The notes under the pieces are model-generated. The model saw only the letters and a list, made by a program, of their open reading frames with translations. It did not search any database and had not been told where the DNA came from. A stretch of DNA of 22,287 bases from CAYSHJ01 sp964589725 (GTDB taxonomy: Bacteria; Planctomycetota; Planctomycetia; Planctomycetales; Planctomycetaceae). Of this stretch, positions 6,785 through 15,251 are shown piece after piece (the stretch's first letter is position 1; the number at the start of each line of letters is the position of its first letter). A program made the translations under genes and the position numbers. The DNA is taken from positions 1-22,287 of the forward strand of contig CAZPUJ010000330.1 in the NCBI GenBank assembly GCA_964589725.1, in the 5' to 3' direction.

Positions 6785-6994
6785 TCACACGCCGGGGCCG
6801 GGACAGCCCGTCACCATTGAGTGCGGATCGAAGTAGCTGGTCTTCCAGATCGAGGCTTCCTGCTTCGCGCGCAATTGAGCCAATTCCTCGGCGTGTTCTT
6901 CGTGGTACTTTCGGCTGTGTTCTTCCCATTCGCGCTGTTCCTTGTCGTACTCCTCGCGCGGGTCGTGGTACGAGAAGGCGAAGTCTTCGTCCAT
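6785..6994 (-). CDS. Small acidic charged protein, possibly 5'-truncated
   Basis: A 69-residue unrecognised protein: MDEDFAFSYHDPREEYDKEQ, then a charged helix (WEEHSRKYHEEHAEELAQLR), then a Gly/Pro end, SMVTGCPGPGV. The reading frame continues upstream of this ATG with natural-looking sequence (DQWLPFHIASEWQLISGDID) to a TGA at about 7107-7109, without any usual start codon. An ATG at 7112 with AAAGG eight bases before it lies one base out of frame with that extension. The intact gene was therefore probably about 109 codons, starting at 7112, and either carries a one-base frameshift or uses the internal ATG. It ends five bases from the Uma2-family stop, convergent with it. No function is known. 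Confidence 0.5.
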   Translation of the reverse strand: MDEDFAFSYHDPREEYDKEQREWEEHSRKYHEEHAEELAQLRAKQEASIWKTSYFDPHSMVTGCPGPGV

Positions 6995-7191
6995 GTTGCA
7001 GCCGTCGATGTCGCCCGAAATGAGCTGCCACTCGCTGGCGATGTGGAACGGCAGCCACTGATCGGTCGCAGCCTCACCGTCGTGATAGCAAAGCGGAGCT
7101 TCGAGTTCTCATGTCTGATGCCTTTGGCAAAGAGTGCCGTTATGGTTTTGTTGCGGTGGCGAAGGTGGTTTTTTTTGTCGGAGAATGGGTG

Positions 7192-8679
7192 ATGCGGGTT
7201 GTTCAGATCAGTTCCGAGGCGGTTCCGTTTGCAAAGACCGGGGGCTTGGCGGATGTGGCCGGGGCGATCAGCAAGGCACTCGCGGAGTTGGGACATGACG
7301 TCACGTTGATCTTGCCGAACTACTCGCGGTTCGTCGCGAAGTGCGGCGCGGCGATTGAGGCCACGGGCGTGGAGTTCGAGATTCCAGTCGGCGATCGGCG
7401 CATGCTGATCAAGTTGCTGCGGACGACGCTGCCGGGGTCCAAGGCCAACGTCGTGTTGATCGATCAGCCAGGGTACTTCGATCGGGACGGTCTGTATCAA
7501 GACCCGGCGACGAAGGAGGATTTCTCGGACAACGCGGAACGGTTCATGGCGTTCAGTCGAGCGGCGCTCGAAGCGGTGGCTCGATTGGAACTGAAGCCGG
7601 ACATCGTGCATGTTCATGATTGGCAGACGGCGCTTGTGCCAGCACTGCTCGAAGGACAGTTCCGGAAGTGGGTGCCGGATTGGCAACGGACGGCCGCGGT
7701 CATGACTCTGCACAACATGACCTTTCAGGGGGCTTATCCCGCCGAGGCGATGTCGCTCACCGGGCTGGGCCGAGAGTTCTTTAATTGGAAGCAAATGGAA
7801 GGTTGGGGTCGGTTGAACTTGTTGAAGACGGGAATCGTCTTCGCAGATTTGATCAGCACGGTCAGTCCGACGTACGCAAGAGAGATTCAGACGTCGGAGT
7901 TTGGTCACGGACTGGAGGGCGTGCTGCGTGATCGAACCGCTGACCTGACCGGTATCTTGAATGGGATCGATCCCGAAGAGTGGAGTCCCTCGACCGACAA
8001 GCATCTGTCGGCGCGATACGACATCGCGTCGTTGGACTCAGGCAAGGCGGAGTGCAAGCGCGCGTTGCAGCAACGACTGGGATTGCCACAGCAAGCCGAA
8101 GTGCCGTTGTGCGGCATGGTCTCGCGTATGACCTGGCAGAAGGGTTTTGATTTGGTCGAAGCGTGCGCGGGTCGGCTGTTGGAACGCGATGTCCAGATCG
8201 TCTTCTTGGGCAACGGGGAGTCACGCTACGAAGACCTCTGCCGTCGTTTGGCCGAGGCGAACTCCAACAAGGTCGCGACGGTGATCGGATACGACGAGGT
8301 GCTGGCTCATCAAGTCGAAGCGGGCTCGGACGTGTTCCTCATGCCGAGCAAGTTCGAGCCGTGTGGACTCAATCAGATGTACTCGATGGCTTACGGTACT
8401 CTGCCGATTGTCCGCGCGACAGGTGGGCTGGCGGATTCGGTTGTCGGTGCGACACCCGAAAATTTGGTCAATGGCTCGGCGACCGGGTTCAGCTTCCGCG
8501 ATCACGTGGCCGGCCAGTTTTGGTCGCAGCTCGATTGGTCGTTGACGCTGTTTTCAGATAAACCTGTCTGGCGTCGGATGCAGCGAGCCGGTATGTCTCG
8601 CGATTGGTCGTGGAGCCGGAGTGCTCGCGAGTACGTCGCGGTGTACGAGCGGGCTCTCGCGCGCCGGAGATCCCGGTAA
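7192..8679 (+). CDS. glgA: Glycogen (starch) synthase, GT5
   Basis: A 495-residue protein transferring glucose from ADP-glucose (or UDP-glucose) to the growing end of an alpha-1,4-glucan. The N-terminus MRVVQISSEAVPFAKTGGLA has the ADP-glucose-binding KTGGLADV motif (Lys15). HDWQTALVPALL, TLHNMTFQGAYP, NGIDPEEWSP and GMVSRMTWQKGFDL follow. The C-terminal catalytic SKFEPCGLNQMYSMAYGTLP and VRATGGLADSV complete the GT5 signature. The ATG at 7192 is preferred over one at 7111 because it begins exactly at the conserved MRVVxISSE and has GGAG eight bases before it. It heads a same-strand run of alpha-glucan genes to 14332, although 203 bases separate it from the next gene. Confidence 0.96.
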   Translation: MRVVQISSEAVPFAKTGGLADVAGAISKALAELGHDVTLILPNYSRFVAKCGAAIEATGVEFEIPVGDRRMLIKLLRTTLPGSKANVVLIDQPGYFDRDGLYQDPATKEDFSDNAERFMAFSRAALEAVARLELKPDIVHVHDWQTALVPALLEGQFRKWVPDWQRTAAVMTLHNMTFQGAYPAEAMSLTGLGREFFNWKQMEGWGRLNLLKTGIVFADLISTVSPTYAREIQTSEFGHGLEGVLRDRTADLTGILNGIDPEEWSPSTDKHLSARYDIASLDSGKAECKRALQQRLGLPQQAEVPLCGMVSRMTWQKGFDLVEACAGRLLERDVQIVFLGNGESRYEDLCRRLAEANSNKVATVIGYDEVLAHQVEAGSDVFLMPSKFEPCGLNQMYSMAYGTLPIVRATGGLADSVVGATPENLVNGSATGFSFRDHVAGQFWSQLDWSLTLFSDKPVWRRMQRAGMSRDWSWSRSAREYVAVYERALARRRSR

Positions 8680-8882
8680 TGACACAAGCACTCACGAAGA
8701 GATATTTTTGGAAACTCGTCCACCATCGCAGGACGTACGGATGACATCGGAGCGGTGATCCTCCAGAATCTGCAGGAGACGTAGCTCGGCAGACTCCAAC
8801 GACCCCTCACCTTCGCCCACTCCCCGGCGGGGAGAGGGAACTAGATCATCAGGGGACCAGACAATTCAGAGACGGAGCTTGA
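8680..8882. other. Intergenic region between glgA and the first GH57 gene
   Basis: About 200 bases without a coding region. It holds a palindromic repeat (8803-8838). A promoter for the downstream genes could lie here, but none can be named. Confidence 0.4.
8803..8838. repeat. GC-rich palindromic repeat (CCCTCAC...GAGAGGG type)
   Basis: A C-rich run followed by TCCCC-GGC-GGGGA and GAGGG. It resembles the dispersed intergenic repeat reading CCCTCACC...CTCCCC-GGGGAGAGGG that recurs in many GC-rich bacterial genomes. The resemblance is recalled, not searched. No T-run follows, so terminator function is doubtful. Confidence 0.5.
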
Positions 8883-11072
8883 ATGTCCCCGGTTTCGTTG
8901 GCGTTCTTTTGGCATCAACATCAGCCCTATTACCCGGATGACCTCACGGGGGAGAACCAGTTCCCGTGGGTGCGTCTGCATGGCACCAAAGACTATTGGG
9001 GCATGGCTCGGCACATTCAGGAAGTGCCAGAGTTTCGCTGCACGGTCAATCTCGTCCCCAGCTTACTGGTGCAGTTGCAAGGCTACACGGATCGCGGGGC
9101 GAGCGATCGGCATTTGGACGTGTCGCGTCTGCCGTCGGATGGATTGCCGCGAGCGGAGGCCGTGTATCTGCTGGACCACTTCTTCATGGCGAACGTGGAC
9201 AGCATGATCCGTCCCTCGCCGCGCTACCACGAACTCTATTTGAAGCGACGCATGGGTAGTGAATCCGCGGAGGCGGCGTTGTCGCGGTTCACGGCGCGCG
9301 ATCTGCGCGACCTGCAAGTCTGGAGCAACCTGGCATGGATGCATCCGATCTTGTTTGAGGTCGACACGGACCTGCGCGACTTTCGAGCAAAAGGAGATTC
9401 GTATTCCGAGGCCGACAAGTCCTGGCTGCTCGCGAAGCAATTGGATGTGCTGCGAAAGATCATTCCGCTGCATCGGCAACTGGCCGAGGGCGGGCAAATC
9501 GAGCTGACGACGACGCCGTTTTATCACCCGATCTTGCCGCTGTTGTGGGACAAGCGGTTGGCCAAGCAAGGTCTGCCAAACTGGACGCCGCCGAAATACC
9601 TCGACAGTTACCGGGCGGACGCCGTCGAGCAACTGCGGCGCGCGGTGGCGTTCCACGAAAAGCTGTTCGGCGCGAAGCCGGTCGGCATGTGGCCGTCGGA
9701 AGGCTCGGTGGCTCAAGAAGTGATCGCGCCGATTATCGACGTTGGCATCGAATGGATCGCAACCGATGAAGAGATCCTGATGGAGTCGACCGGCCACCGC
9801 GTGTCGCGACACGGCGGCCATCTCCGAAGTCCAGAGTTGCTCTTCCGACCGTGGCTCGTGGCCGACGGCGACAGACAGTTGCAGATCGTCTTCCGTGATC
9901 ACGGGCTGTCGGATTTGATCGGATTTCAGTATCAGCGAGCCGACTCGATCATGGCCGCGGTGGACTTGTTGTCGAAAGTCGAATCCATCGGCCGAGTGAC
10001 CGAGGCGGCCAACGGCGGCAAGCCGGGGCTCATTCCAATCATCCTTGATGGGGAGAACTGCTGGGAGTATTACCTCGACGGCGGCGTCAGCTTTCTCCGC
10101 ACATTGTATCACGAAGCGGCGCGGCGCGGCGCGATTCAGCCAGTCCACATCAGCGATCATCTCCGCGAGTACCCGGCGACGGATCGCATTCAAACGCTGT
10201 TCGCGGGGAGTTGGATTTCGCACAACTTCGCGATTTGGATCGGCCACGAGGAAGACCGCACCGCGTGGGACTTGTTGCATCAAGCTCGCGAGCGGTTACA
10301 GCAGGCCGATGAAGAAGCCCGCGTTCCCGCCGATAAACGGCGACAGGCGTGGGACGAATTGTTCATCGCCGAGGGGAGCGACTGGTTCTGGTGGTATGGG
10401 CCGGAGTTCTCGTCCGCTCAAGATCGGCTGTTTGATCAGCTCTTTCGCAAGCACTTGCAGAACATCTACTCGTTGCTCGGCGAGCCGTATCCCGCGGTGC
10501 TCAACCAGTCGATCAAGCGGAACGGGCACCGCCGCCAGCACTCGTTGCCGACCAGCTTTTTGCCGGTGAAGGTCGATGGCCGGGCAACGTTTTTCGAGTG
10601 GGTCAACGCCGGACAATACATCGCGGGCAGCGAGCGCGGCACGATGGCTCAAGCCACCGACGGCGTGTTGCGACGCATCTCTTTCGGCTTTGACCAGACA
10701 CGGCTGTTGTTGCGAGTCGACACGGCGAAACAAGCGGGGGTCGACTTGGCGGTGATCGACGAACTCCGGGTCCGCTTTGCGGAGCCGTCCAACTTGGAGG
10801 TATCCGTGACAGGTTTCGGCAAGAAATCGCTGACTGTCGCGTTACTCAAGGACGGCAAGCGGCAATCAGGCTTCCACGGCGAGGCGGCAGTCGGTCAAAT
10901 CCTCGAACTCGGCGCGAGCCTGACGGGGCTGGGCGTTAAACCGGAAGACACATTGCAGTTCTTCGTCGAGGTGTTCAGCAAAGGTCAAAGCGTCGATCGA
11001 AGCCCTCGCGAGACCACACTCACTCTGACTGTTCCTTCACCCGACTTCGAAATGCGGATGTGGCAGGTTTGA
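8883..11072 (+). CDS. GH57 glycoside hydrolase (alpha-amylase/pullulanase-like)
   Basis: A 729-residue protein of the GH57 family (COG1449 type). GH57 motif 1 is HQHQP (residues 11-15), motif 2 is GQIELTTTPFYHPILPLL (near 204-221), and motif 3 is GMWPSEGSV with the putative nucleophile Glu273. Motif 4 is LDGENCWEYYLDGG with the putative acid/base Asp389. The C-terminal third, from about residue 555, looks like an added beta-rich domain (ATFFEWVNAGQYIAGS). GH57 enzymes hydrolyse or transfer alpha-glucan chains, and this subfamily is usually annotated as amylase, amylopullulanase or unknown. No signal peptide is seen, so it is probably cytoplasmic and acts on storage glucan. GGAG lies five bases before the ATG. 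The galT-like gene follows two bases after the stop, so they form an operon. Confidence 0.9.
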   Translation: MSPVSLAFFWHQHQPYYPDDLTGENQFPWVRLHGTKDYWGMARHIQEVPEFRCTVNLVPSLLVQLQGYTDRGASDRHLDVSRLPSDGLPRAEAVYLLDHFFMANVDSMIRPSPRYHELYLKRRMGSESAEAALSRFTARDLRDLQVWSNLAWMHPILFEVDTDLRDFRAKGDSYSEADKSWLLAKQLDVLRKIIPLHRQLAEGGQIELTTTPFYHPILPLLWDKRLAKQGLPNWTPPKYLDSYRADAVEQLRRAVAFHEKLFGAKPVGMWPSEGSVAQEVIAPIIDVGIEWIATDEEILMESTGHRVSRHGGHLRSPELLFRPWLVADGDRQLQIVFRDHGLSDLIGFQYQRADSIMAAVDLLSKVESIGRVTEAANGGKPGLIPIILDGENCWEYYLDGGVSFLRTLYHEAARRGAIQPVHISDHLREYPATDRIQTLFAGSWISHNFAIWIGHEEDRTAWDLLHQARERLQQADEEARVPADKRRQAWDELFIAEGSDWFWWYGPEFSSAQDRLFDQLFRKHLQNIYSLLGEPYPAVLNQSIKRNGHRRQHSLPTSFLPVKVDGRATFFEWVNAGQYIAGSERGTMAQATDGVLRRISFGFDQTRLLLRVDTAKQAGVDLAVIDELRVRFAEPSNLEVSVTGFGKKSLTVALLKDGKRQSGFHGEAAVGQILELGASLTGLGVKPEDTLQFFVEVFSKGQSVDRSPRETTLTLTVPSPDFEMRMWQV

Positions 11073-11074
11073 CG

Positions 11075-12079
11075 ATGCCCGAACTTCGCAAAGACCCGAT
11101 CACCGGCCGCTGGGTGATCATCGCACCGGATCGAGCCAAGCGTCCGAGGGATTTTCCGCCGTCGATCGCGCGACCGGAGGACACGTTCTGTCCGTTCTGC
11201 GATGGGAACGAATCGGCGACCGACGCCGAGATTGTCTCGTATCGCCAGCACGGCTCCGTCCCAAACCGGTCGGGTTGGCGAGTCCGCTGCGTGCCGAACA
11301 AATTCCCAGCCCTTAAGATCGAAGGCCACCTGGAAAACAGGGGCGTCGGCATGTACGACGTCATGCAGGGGATTGGTGCTCACGAAGTCATCATCGAATG
11401 CCCGCAGCACGAATGCCGTCTGTCGCACTTGCCGGCCGGACACATTCGTGAAGTTTTGTGGATGTACCACGACCGGATGGTGGACCTCAAACGAGACCGC
11501 CGGCTCGTACAGCCGATGATCTTCAAGAATCATGGAGCCGCGTCGGGAGCGTCACTGGAGCACAGCCACTCACAACTGATTGTGACGCCCGTGGTCCCTA
11601 TACAGGTTCAGGAAGAGATGCGCGGTGCCAAAGACTTTTTCGGTTGGCGCGGTCGGTGCATCTTTTGCGATATGATCCGTCAGGAAATGGATACCACCAG
11701 CCGAATGGTGCTCGAATCGCCGAACTATGCGGTATTCTGCCCGTTCGCCAGTCGATTCCCTTTTGAGACCTGGATTCTTCCGAAGCGGCACGCCAGCCAC
11801 TACGAAACCGTCCAGGAACCGGACGTCGACGAACTGGCGCACGTCTTGAAGACCGTGCTGCTTAAACTGGAACTTGCCCTCGACGACCCGCCCTACAACT
11901 ACATCCTGCACACCGCTCCGTTCGACTCGTATGACGTAAAGTTCTATCACTGGCACCTGGAAATCATTCCGCGCCTCACCGGAGTCGCCGGATTCGAATG
12001 GGGCAGCGGCTTTTACATCAACTCCGTCCCGCCGGAAGACGCGGCCGAGTTTTTGCGACGGACGGAGCTAGACGCATGA
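11075..12079 (+). CDS. galT: GalT-family nucleotidyltransferase (HIT superfamily)
   Basis: A 334-residue protein with the galactose-1-phosphate uridylyltransferase fold. The N-terminus reads MPELRKDPITGRWVIIAPDR. A first zinc pair is Cys39/Cys42 (CPFC), followed by NKFPAL and GAHEVIIECPQH. The active site is SLEHSHSQLIVTP with His163, His165 and Gln167, which matches the H-x-H-x-Q of E. coli GalT (nucleophile the second His). A second CIFC pair is Cys195/Cys198. The C-terminal half reads HLEIIPRLTGVAGFEWGSG. The family swaps a nucleotidyl group between sugar-1-phosphates. GalT is the default call. HSHSQ instead of HPHGQ, and the glycogen neighbours, leave open an ADP-glucose phosphorylase-like role. 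The ATG at 11075 is two bases after the GH57 stop, which suggests translational coupling. Confidence 0.85.
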   Translation: MPELRKDPITGRWVIIAPDRAKRPRDFPPSIARPEDTFCPFCDGNESATDAEIVSYRQHGSVPNRSGWRVRCVPNKFPALKIEGHLENRGVGMYDVMQGIGAHEVIIECPQHECRLSHLPAGHIREVLWMYHDRMVDLKRDRRLVQPMIFKNHGAASGASLEHSHSQLIVTPVVPIQVQEEMRGAKDFFGWRGRCIFCDMIRQEMDTTSRMVLESPNYAVFCPFASRFPFETWILPKRHASHYETVQEPDVDELAHVLKTVLLKLELALDDPPYNYILHTAPFDSYDVKFYHWHLEIIPRLTGVAGFEWGSGFYINSVPPEDAAEFLRRTELDA

Positions 12080-12115
12080 TCTCACACGACCCATGACGGA
12101 GCAAAGGTTCCTTCC

Positions 12116-14332
12116 ATGACCAACCCGGTTCGTTTGGCCCTCGTGTTGCATAATCATCAGCCGATTGGCAACTTCGAGGGCGTGTTCGAGGCCGCCTATC
12201 GCGAAAGCTACGCGCCGTTCCTGGACGTGCTGCGCGAGTATTCCGACATCCGGGTGTCGTTGCACAACTCCGGCAGCTTGCTGGAGTGGCTGGTCACTGC
12301 ACATCCCGAATACATCGACGGATTGCGCGAACTGGCGCAATGCGGGCAAGTCGAAATTCTGGGTGGGCCGTTTTACGAACCAATCCTCGCGAGTATTTCG
12401 CGTCGCGATCGAGTCGGCCAGATGCGGCTGTATTCAGATTACCTTGAGGCGTTGTTTGGCCAGCCGGTGCGGGGCATGTGGGTGCCGGAGCGGGTTTGGG
12501 AACAGAGCTTCGCCAGCGACATCGCGAACGCGGGGATCGAGTATACGGTGCTCGACGATTCGCACTTTCGCAACGCTGGCCTGCCGCCGGAGAAACTTTT
12601 CGGGCACTACCTGACCGAGGATGAAGGGCAAGTGCTGACAATCTTTCCGATTGCCGAGCGATTGCGGTACACGATCCCGTGGGAGGAGCCAGAGAAGAGC
12701 ATCGAGTTTCTTCGCGACTTGGCCGAGCGAGTGCCAAACGCGATCGCGGTCTGCGGCGATGACGGCGAAAAGTTCGGCGTGTGGCCCGGCACGTACGACT
12801 TGGTCTTCCGTCGCGGCTGGCTGCGGCGGCTCTTCGATGCCTTGCGAGCGAACCGCGAATGGCTGAAGGTCACGACACTCAGCGAATGTGTCGACAACAC
12901 GCTGCCTGTCGGGCGGTGTTACCTGCCGGATTCCAGCTACCGCGAGATGACTGAATGGGTGCTACCGCCGGAGCGACAACTTGTGCTCGCCGCGTTGAAT
13001 GAACGGCACAAGGTTGACGACGACTGGCTGGAGGTGAAGCGATTCATGCGCGGGGGCTTCTGGCGCAACTTCCGCGTCAAGTATCCCGAAGCTAACGAAA
13101 TGTACGCCCGCGCCTTGCAGGTCAGCAGTCGGCTTGAAGAACTCGAACGACTGGATTCTCGCGGCGAGTATCGCGAAAAACTAGCCGAAGCGCAGTCCGA
13201 GCTATATCGCGGGCAGTGCAACTGTCCCTACTGGCACGGCTCGTTCGGCGGCCTGTATTTGCCGCATCTGCGAAACGCGATCTACCACCATCTCATCGCC
13301 GCCGACAACCTGCTCGAAGAAGTTGCCGGAAAGCTCGGCTTGGCCAATCACTCCGGCGGCGGTCGATGGGTTCGCATCGACAGTGAGGATCTCGACTTTG
13401 ATGCCCGCAAGGAAATCCGCCTCGCCAGCGATCGTCTCGTGGCGTTTGTCGCACCGGCTCGCGGCGGGCACTTGTACGAACTCGACATCCGCGGCATCAA
13501 ACACAACTTGCTGGCAACGCTCGATCGCCGTTTCGAACCGTATCACGAAAAGATCAAGCAAGCCGCGCGCGATCGATCGTTGCTATCGGTCAGCGGCGGC
13601 GGTGTCGATCCCAGCGGCGGCGTGAAGTTCAAACAGCCGGACCTCGAGCAAAAGTTGATCTACGACGCCTGGCCGAGGAAATCGCTCGTGGACCACTTCT
13701 TCCGGCCGGGAATGACATTCGCGGACTATCAAGCGGGCCGCGGCGAGATCGGCGATTTCGTCACGGGCACGTTTCAGTCGGTCATGCGCCGATCCAACGA
13801 ACGAGTCGAGGCCGTGCTCACGCGAGTCGGCCGCGTCGCCGATCACGAGGTCCAACTCACGAAGCGAGTCGCCCTCAACGCTCGCGGTGGAGCGGCTCTG
13901 GAAATCCGCTACATCCTGGAAAACTTGCCGCCGGGCGAGCGGTTCCACTTCGGCGTCGAGCTGAACTTCGCGGGCATGGCCGCGTGTGCGGACGACCGCT
14001 ATTTCTACGACGCCTCCGGCCGCAGACTCGGGCAGTTGCAGTCAAACCTCGACTTGCCTGAGACCGCTCGGCTGGGACTCGTCGACGAGTGGCTGGGACT
14101 GGACGCCGCCATCGAACTCTCGGAACCCGCCGCCTTATGGGCCATGCCCATTCAAACCGTCAGCAATTCCGAGGGAGGATTTGAGACCGTGCATCAAAGC
14201 TGTTCGGTGTTGCCTCACTGGCAAATCGTCGCTCCCGCCGGCGGCACGTGGGGCGTGGAGTTGACACTGTCGCTCGACATGTCGGCGGCGCAAGCGAGAT
14301 TGCTGATTCCACCGGTCGCGGCGGTGAGCTGA
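12116..14332 (+). CDS. GH57 4-alpha-glucanotransferase/alpha-amylase with DUF1925/1926-like C-terminus
   Basis: A 738-residue protein resembling the Thermococcus litoralis 4-alpha-glucanotransferase type of GH57. Motif 1 is HNHQP (residues 12-16). Motif 2 is GQVEILGGPFYEPIL (from residue 77). Motif 3 is GMWVPERVWE with the nucleophile Glu125 (Glu123 in the Thermococcus enzyme). Motif 4 is GDDGEKFGVWPGTY with Asp215/216 (Asp214 there). Motif 5 is SSYREMTEWVLP. After residue about 400 come the beta-rich domains usually named DUF1925 and DUF1926, with RVALNARGGAALEIRYILEN near the end. The enzyme cuts and re-joins alpha-1,4-glucan chains. There is no signal peptide, so the substrate is probably intracellular glycogen. 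AAAGG lies eight bases before the ATG, 36 bases after galT. It differs strongly from the first GH57 and is not a recent duplicate. Confidence 0.92.
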   Translation: MTNPVRLALVLHNHQPIGNFEGVFEAAYRESYAPFLDVLREYSDIRVSLHNSGSLLEWLVTAHPEYIDGLRELAQCGQVEILGGPFYEPILASISRRDRVGQMRLYSDYLEALFGQPVRGMWVPERVWEQSFASDIANAGIEYTVLDDSHFRNAGLPPEKLFGHYLTEDEGQVLTIFPIAERLRYTIPWEEPEKSIEFLRDLAERVPNAIAVCGDDGEKFGVWPGTYDLVFRRGWLRRLFDALRANREWLKVTTLSECVDNTLPVGRCYLPDSSYREMTEWVLPPERQLVLAALNERHKVDDDWLEVKRFMRGGFWRNFRVKYPEANEMYARALQVSSRLEELERLDSRGEYREKLAEAQSELYRGQCNCPYWHGSFGGLYLPHLRNAIYHHLIAADNLLEEVAGKLGLANHSGGGRWVRIDSEDLDFDARKEIRLASDRLVAFVAPARGGHLYELDIRGIKHNLLATLDRRFEPYHEKIKQAARDRSLLSVSGGGVDPSGGVKFKQPDLEQKLIYDAWPRKSLVDHFFRPGMTFADYQAGRGEIGDFVTGTFQSVMRRSNERVEAVLTRVGRVADHEVQLTKRVALNARGGAALEIRYILENLPPGERFHFGVELNFAGMAACADDRYFYDASGRRLGQLQSNLDLPETARLGLVDEWLGLDAAIELSEPAALWAMPIQTVSNSEGGFETVHQSCSVLPHWQIVAPAGGTWGVELTLSLDMSAAQARLLIPPVAAVS

Positions 14333-14354
14333 CTCGAGCGAACGTCGTCTGCCA

Positions 14355-15251
14355 CTACGGCACCACGCTCACCTTCTCCGCCGTCGGAAAATTCTCTGGA
14401 ATCGGCAAAGTCACCTTGCCCGTGCCGGCCCATTCGGCACCGCGTGACACAACCGATTGAAAGCCGACGCACTTCATCGAGTACTCGGCGTGCCCCATCA
14501 CGGTGGTGAAGACCTTCCCATTTCCGTAGGGAATCCACCAAATCATCGGCTCGTGAGCGTCCGTGCCTCCTTGTTTCGCCTTGTCAGAGAAAGCGGTGGC
14601 GATCAGGTGCATGTCGGCGGCCGGGCCACGCTGACCGTGATACAGTTCGTCCTTCGCATGCAGCCATTCCGCCGGCATGCCAATGATGACCGGGTGGGCG
14701 ACGTCGCGCAGACGGATGGTGAACTCGTGCTGCGGGCCGTGACCGGCTCCGGGGCCTTGGCCTTTCGGGGTGCGAACGACTTCGCCCGAGTCGCTGGTCG
14801 TCACGCGATCACCGAATTCGGCGCCGCGCCAGCCGAGGCCGATCATTTTATTGAACTCGGACCATTGCGGGAACGCGTTATTCGCGGCATGCACGATGAC
14901 CAAACCGCCACCGCCGGCGACGAAATGTTCCAAGTCACGTTGCACCGGATCTGGCCAGAGTTCGCCGTTGTAGTTGCTGAGTACAACTTGAAAGTCCCCG
15001 AATTTCGGCCGGAAATCGTTCCAGGCCTCGGCGGGAGAATTGTTCGGAGGTGTCGTGGCCACGGTGACCTCGAAGCGTCCACCTCGTTCCAGGAACACCT
15101 TCAAGATGGGTGTCGTCCCTTTCCAGTTGTGATTGTTCTGACCGTCCACGATTAGCAGATGCAGTTTCTCAGCAGCATCAGCGGTCAAGGGAGCCAGGAC
15201 GAAAGCCACGGTGGCGACGAGGCGGGAGAGTCGTGTCAGGAGTTTCATCAT
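14355..15251 (-). CDS. Secreted ThuA-domain protein
   Basis: About 298 residues. The N-terminus MMKLLTRLSRLVATVAFVLA, followed by PLTADAAEKLH, is a clear signal peptide with a likely cleavage at ADA-A. The mature part has a ThuA-like (class I glutamine amidotransferase-like) fold: HLLIVDGQNNHNWKGT, VVLSNYNGELWPD, GGGGLVIVHAANNAFPQWSE, GHGPQHEFTIRL, DELYHGQRGP, then a long C-terminal part ending TGKVTLPIPENFPTAEKVSV. The ThuA family is linked to trehalose or sugar use, and its biochemical role is not well known. Such secreted proteins are very common in planctomycetes. The ATG at 15251 has AAAGGA seven bases before it, and this start gives the signal peptide. It converges on the GH57 gene 22 bases away and is not in that operon. 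Confidence 0.9.
   Translation of the reverse strand: MMKLLTRLSRLVATVAFVLAPLTADAAEKLHLLIVDGQNNHNWKGTTPILKVFLERGGRFEVTVATTPPNNSPAEAWNDFRPKFGDFQVVLSNYNGELWPDPVQRDLEHFVAGGGGLVIVHAANNAFPQWSEFNKMIGLGWRGAEFGDRVTTSDSGEVVRTPKGQGPGAGHGPQHEFTIRLRDVAHPVIIGMPAEWLHAKDELYHGQRGPAADMHLIATAFSDKAKQGGTDAHEPMIWWIPYGNGKVFTTVMGHAEYSMKCVGFQSVVSRGAEWAGTGKVTLPIPENFPTAEKVSVVP

Noticed and set aside
6811..8004. 397-codon minus-strand frame opposite glgA
   Set aside because: It is the antisense shadow of glgA. The translation is rich in Arg, His and Gln with no domain, and glgA motifs on the plus strand are unmistakable.
9063..10283. 406-codon minus-strand frame opposite the first GH57 gene
   Set aside because: Antisense shadow in GC-rich DNA; the GH57 catalytic motifs lie on the plus strand across the same bases.
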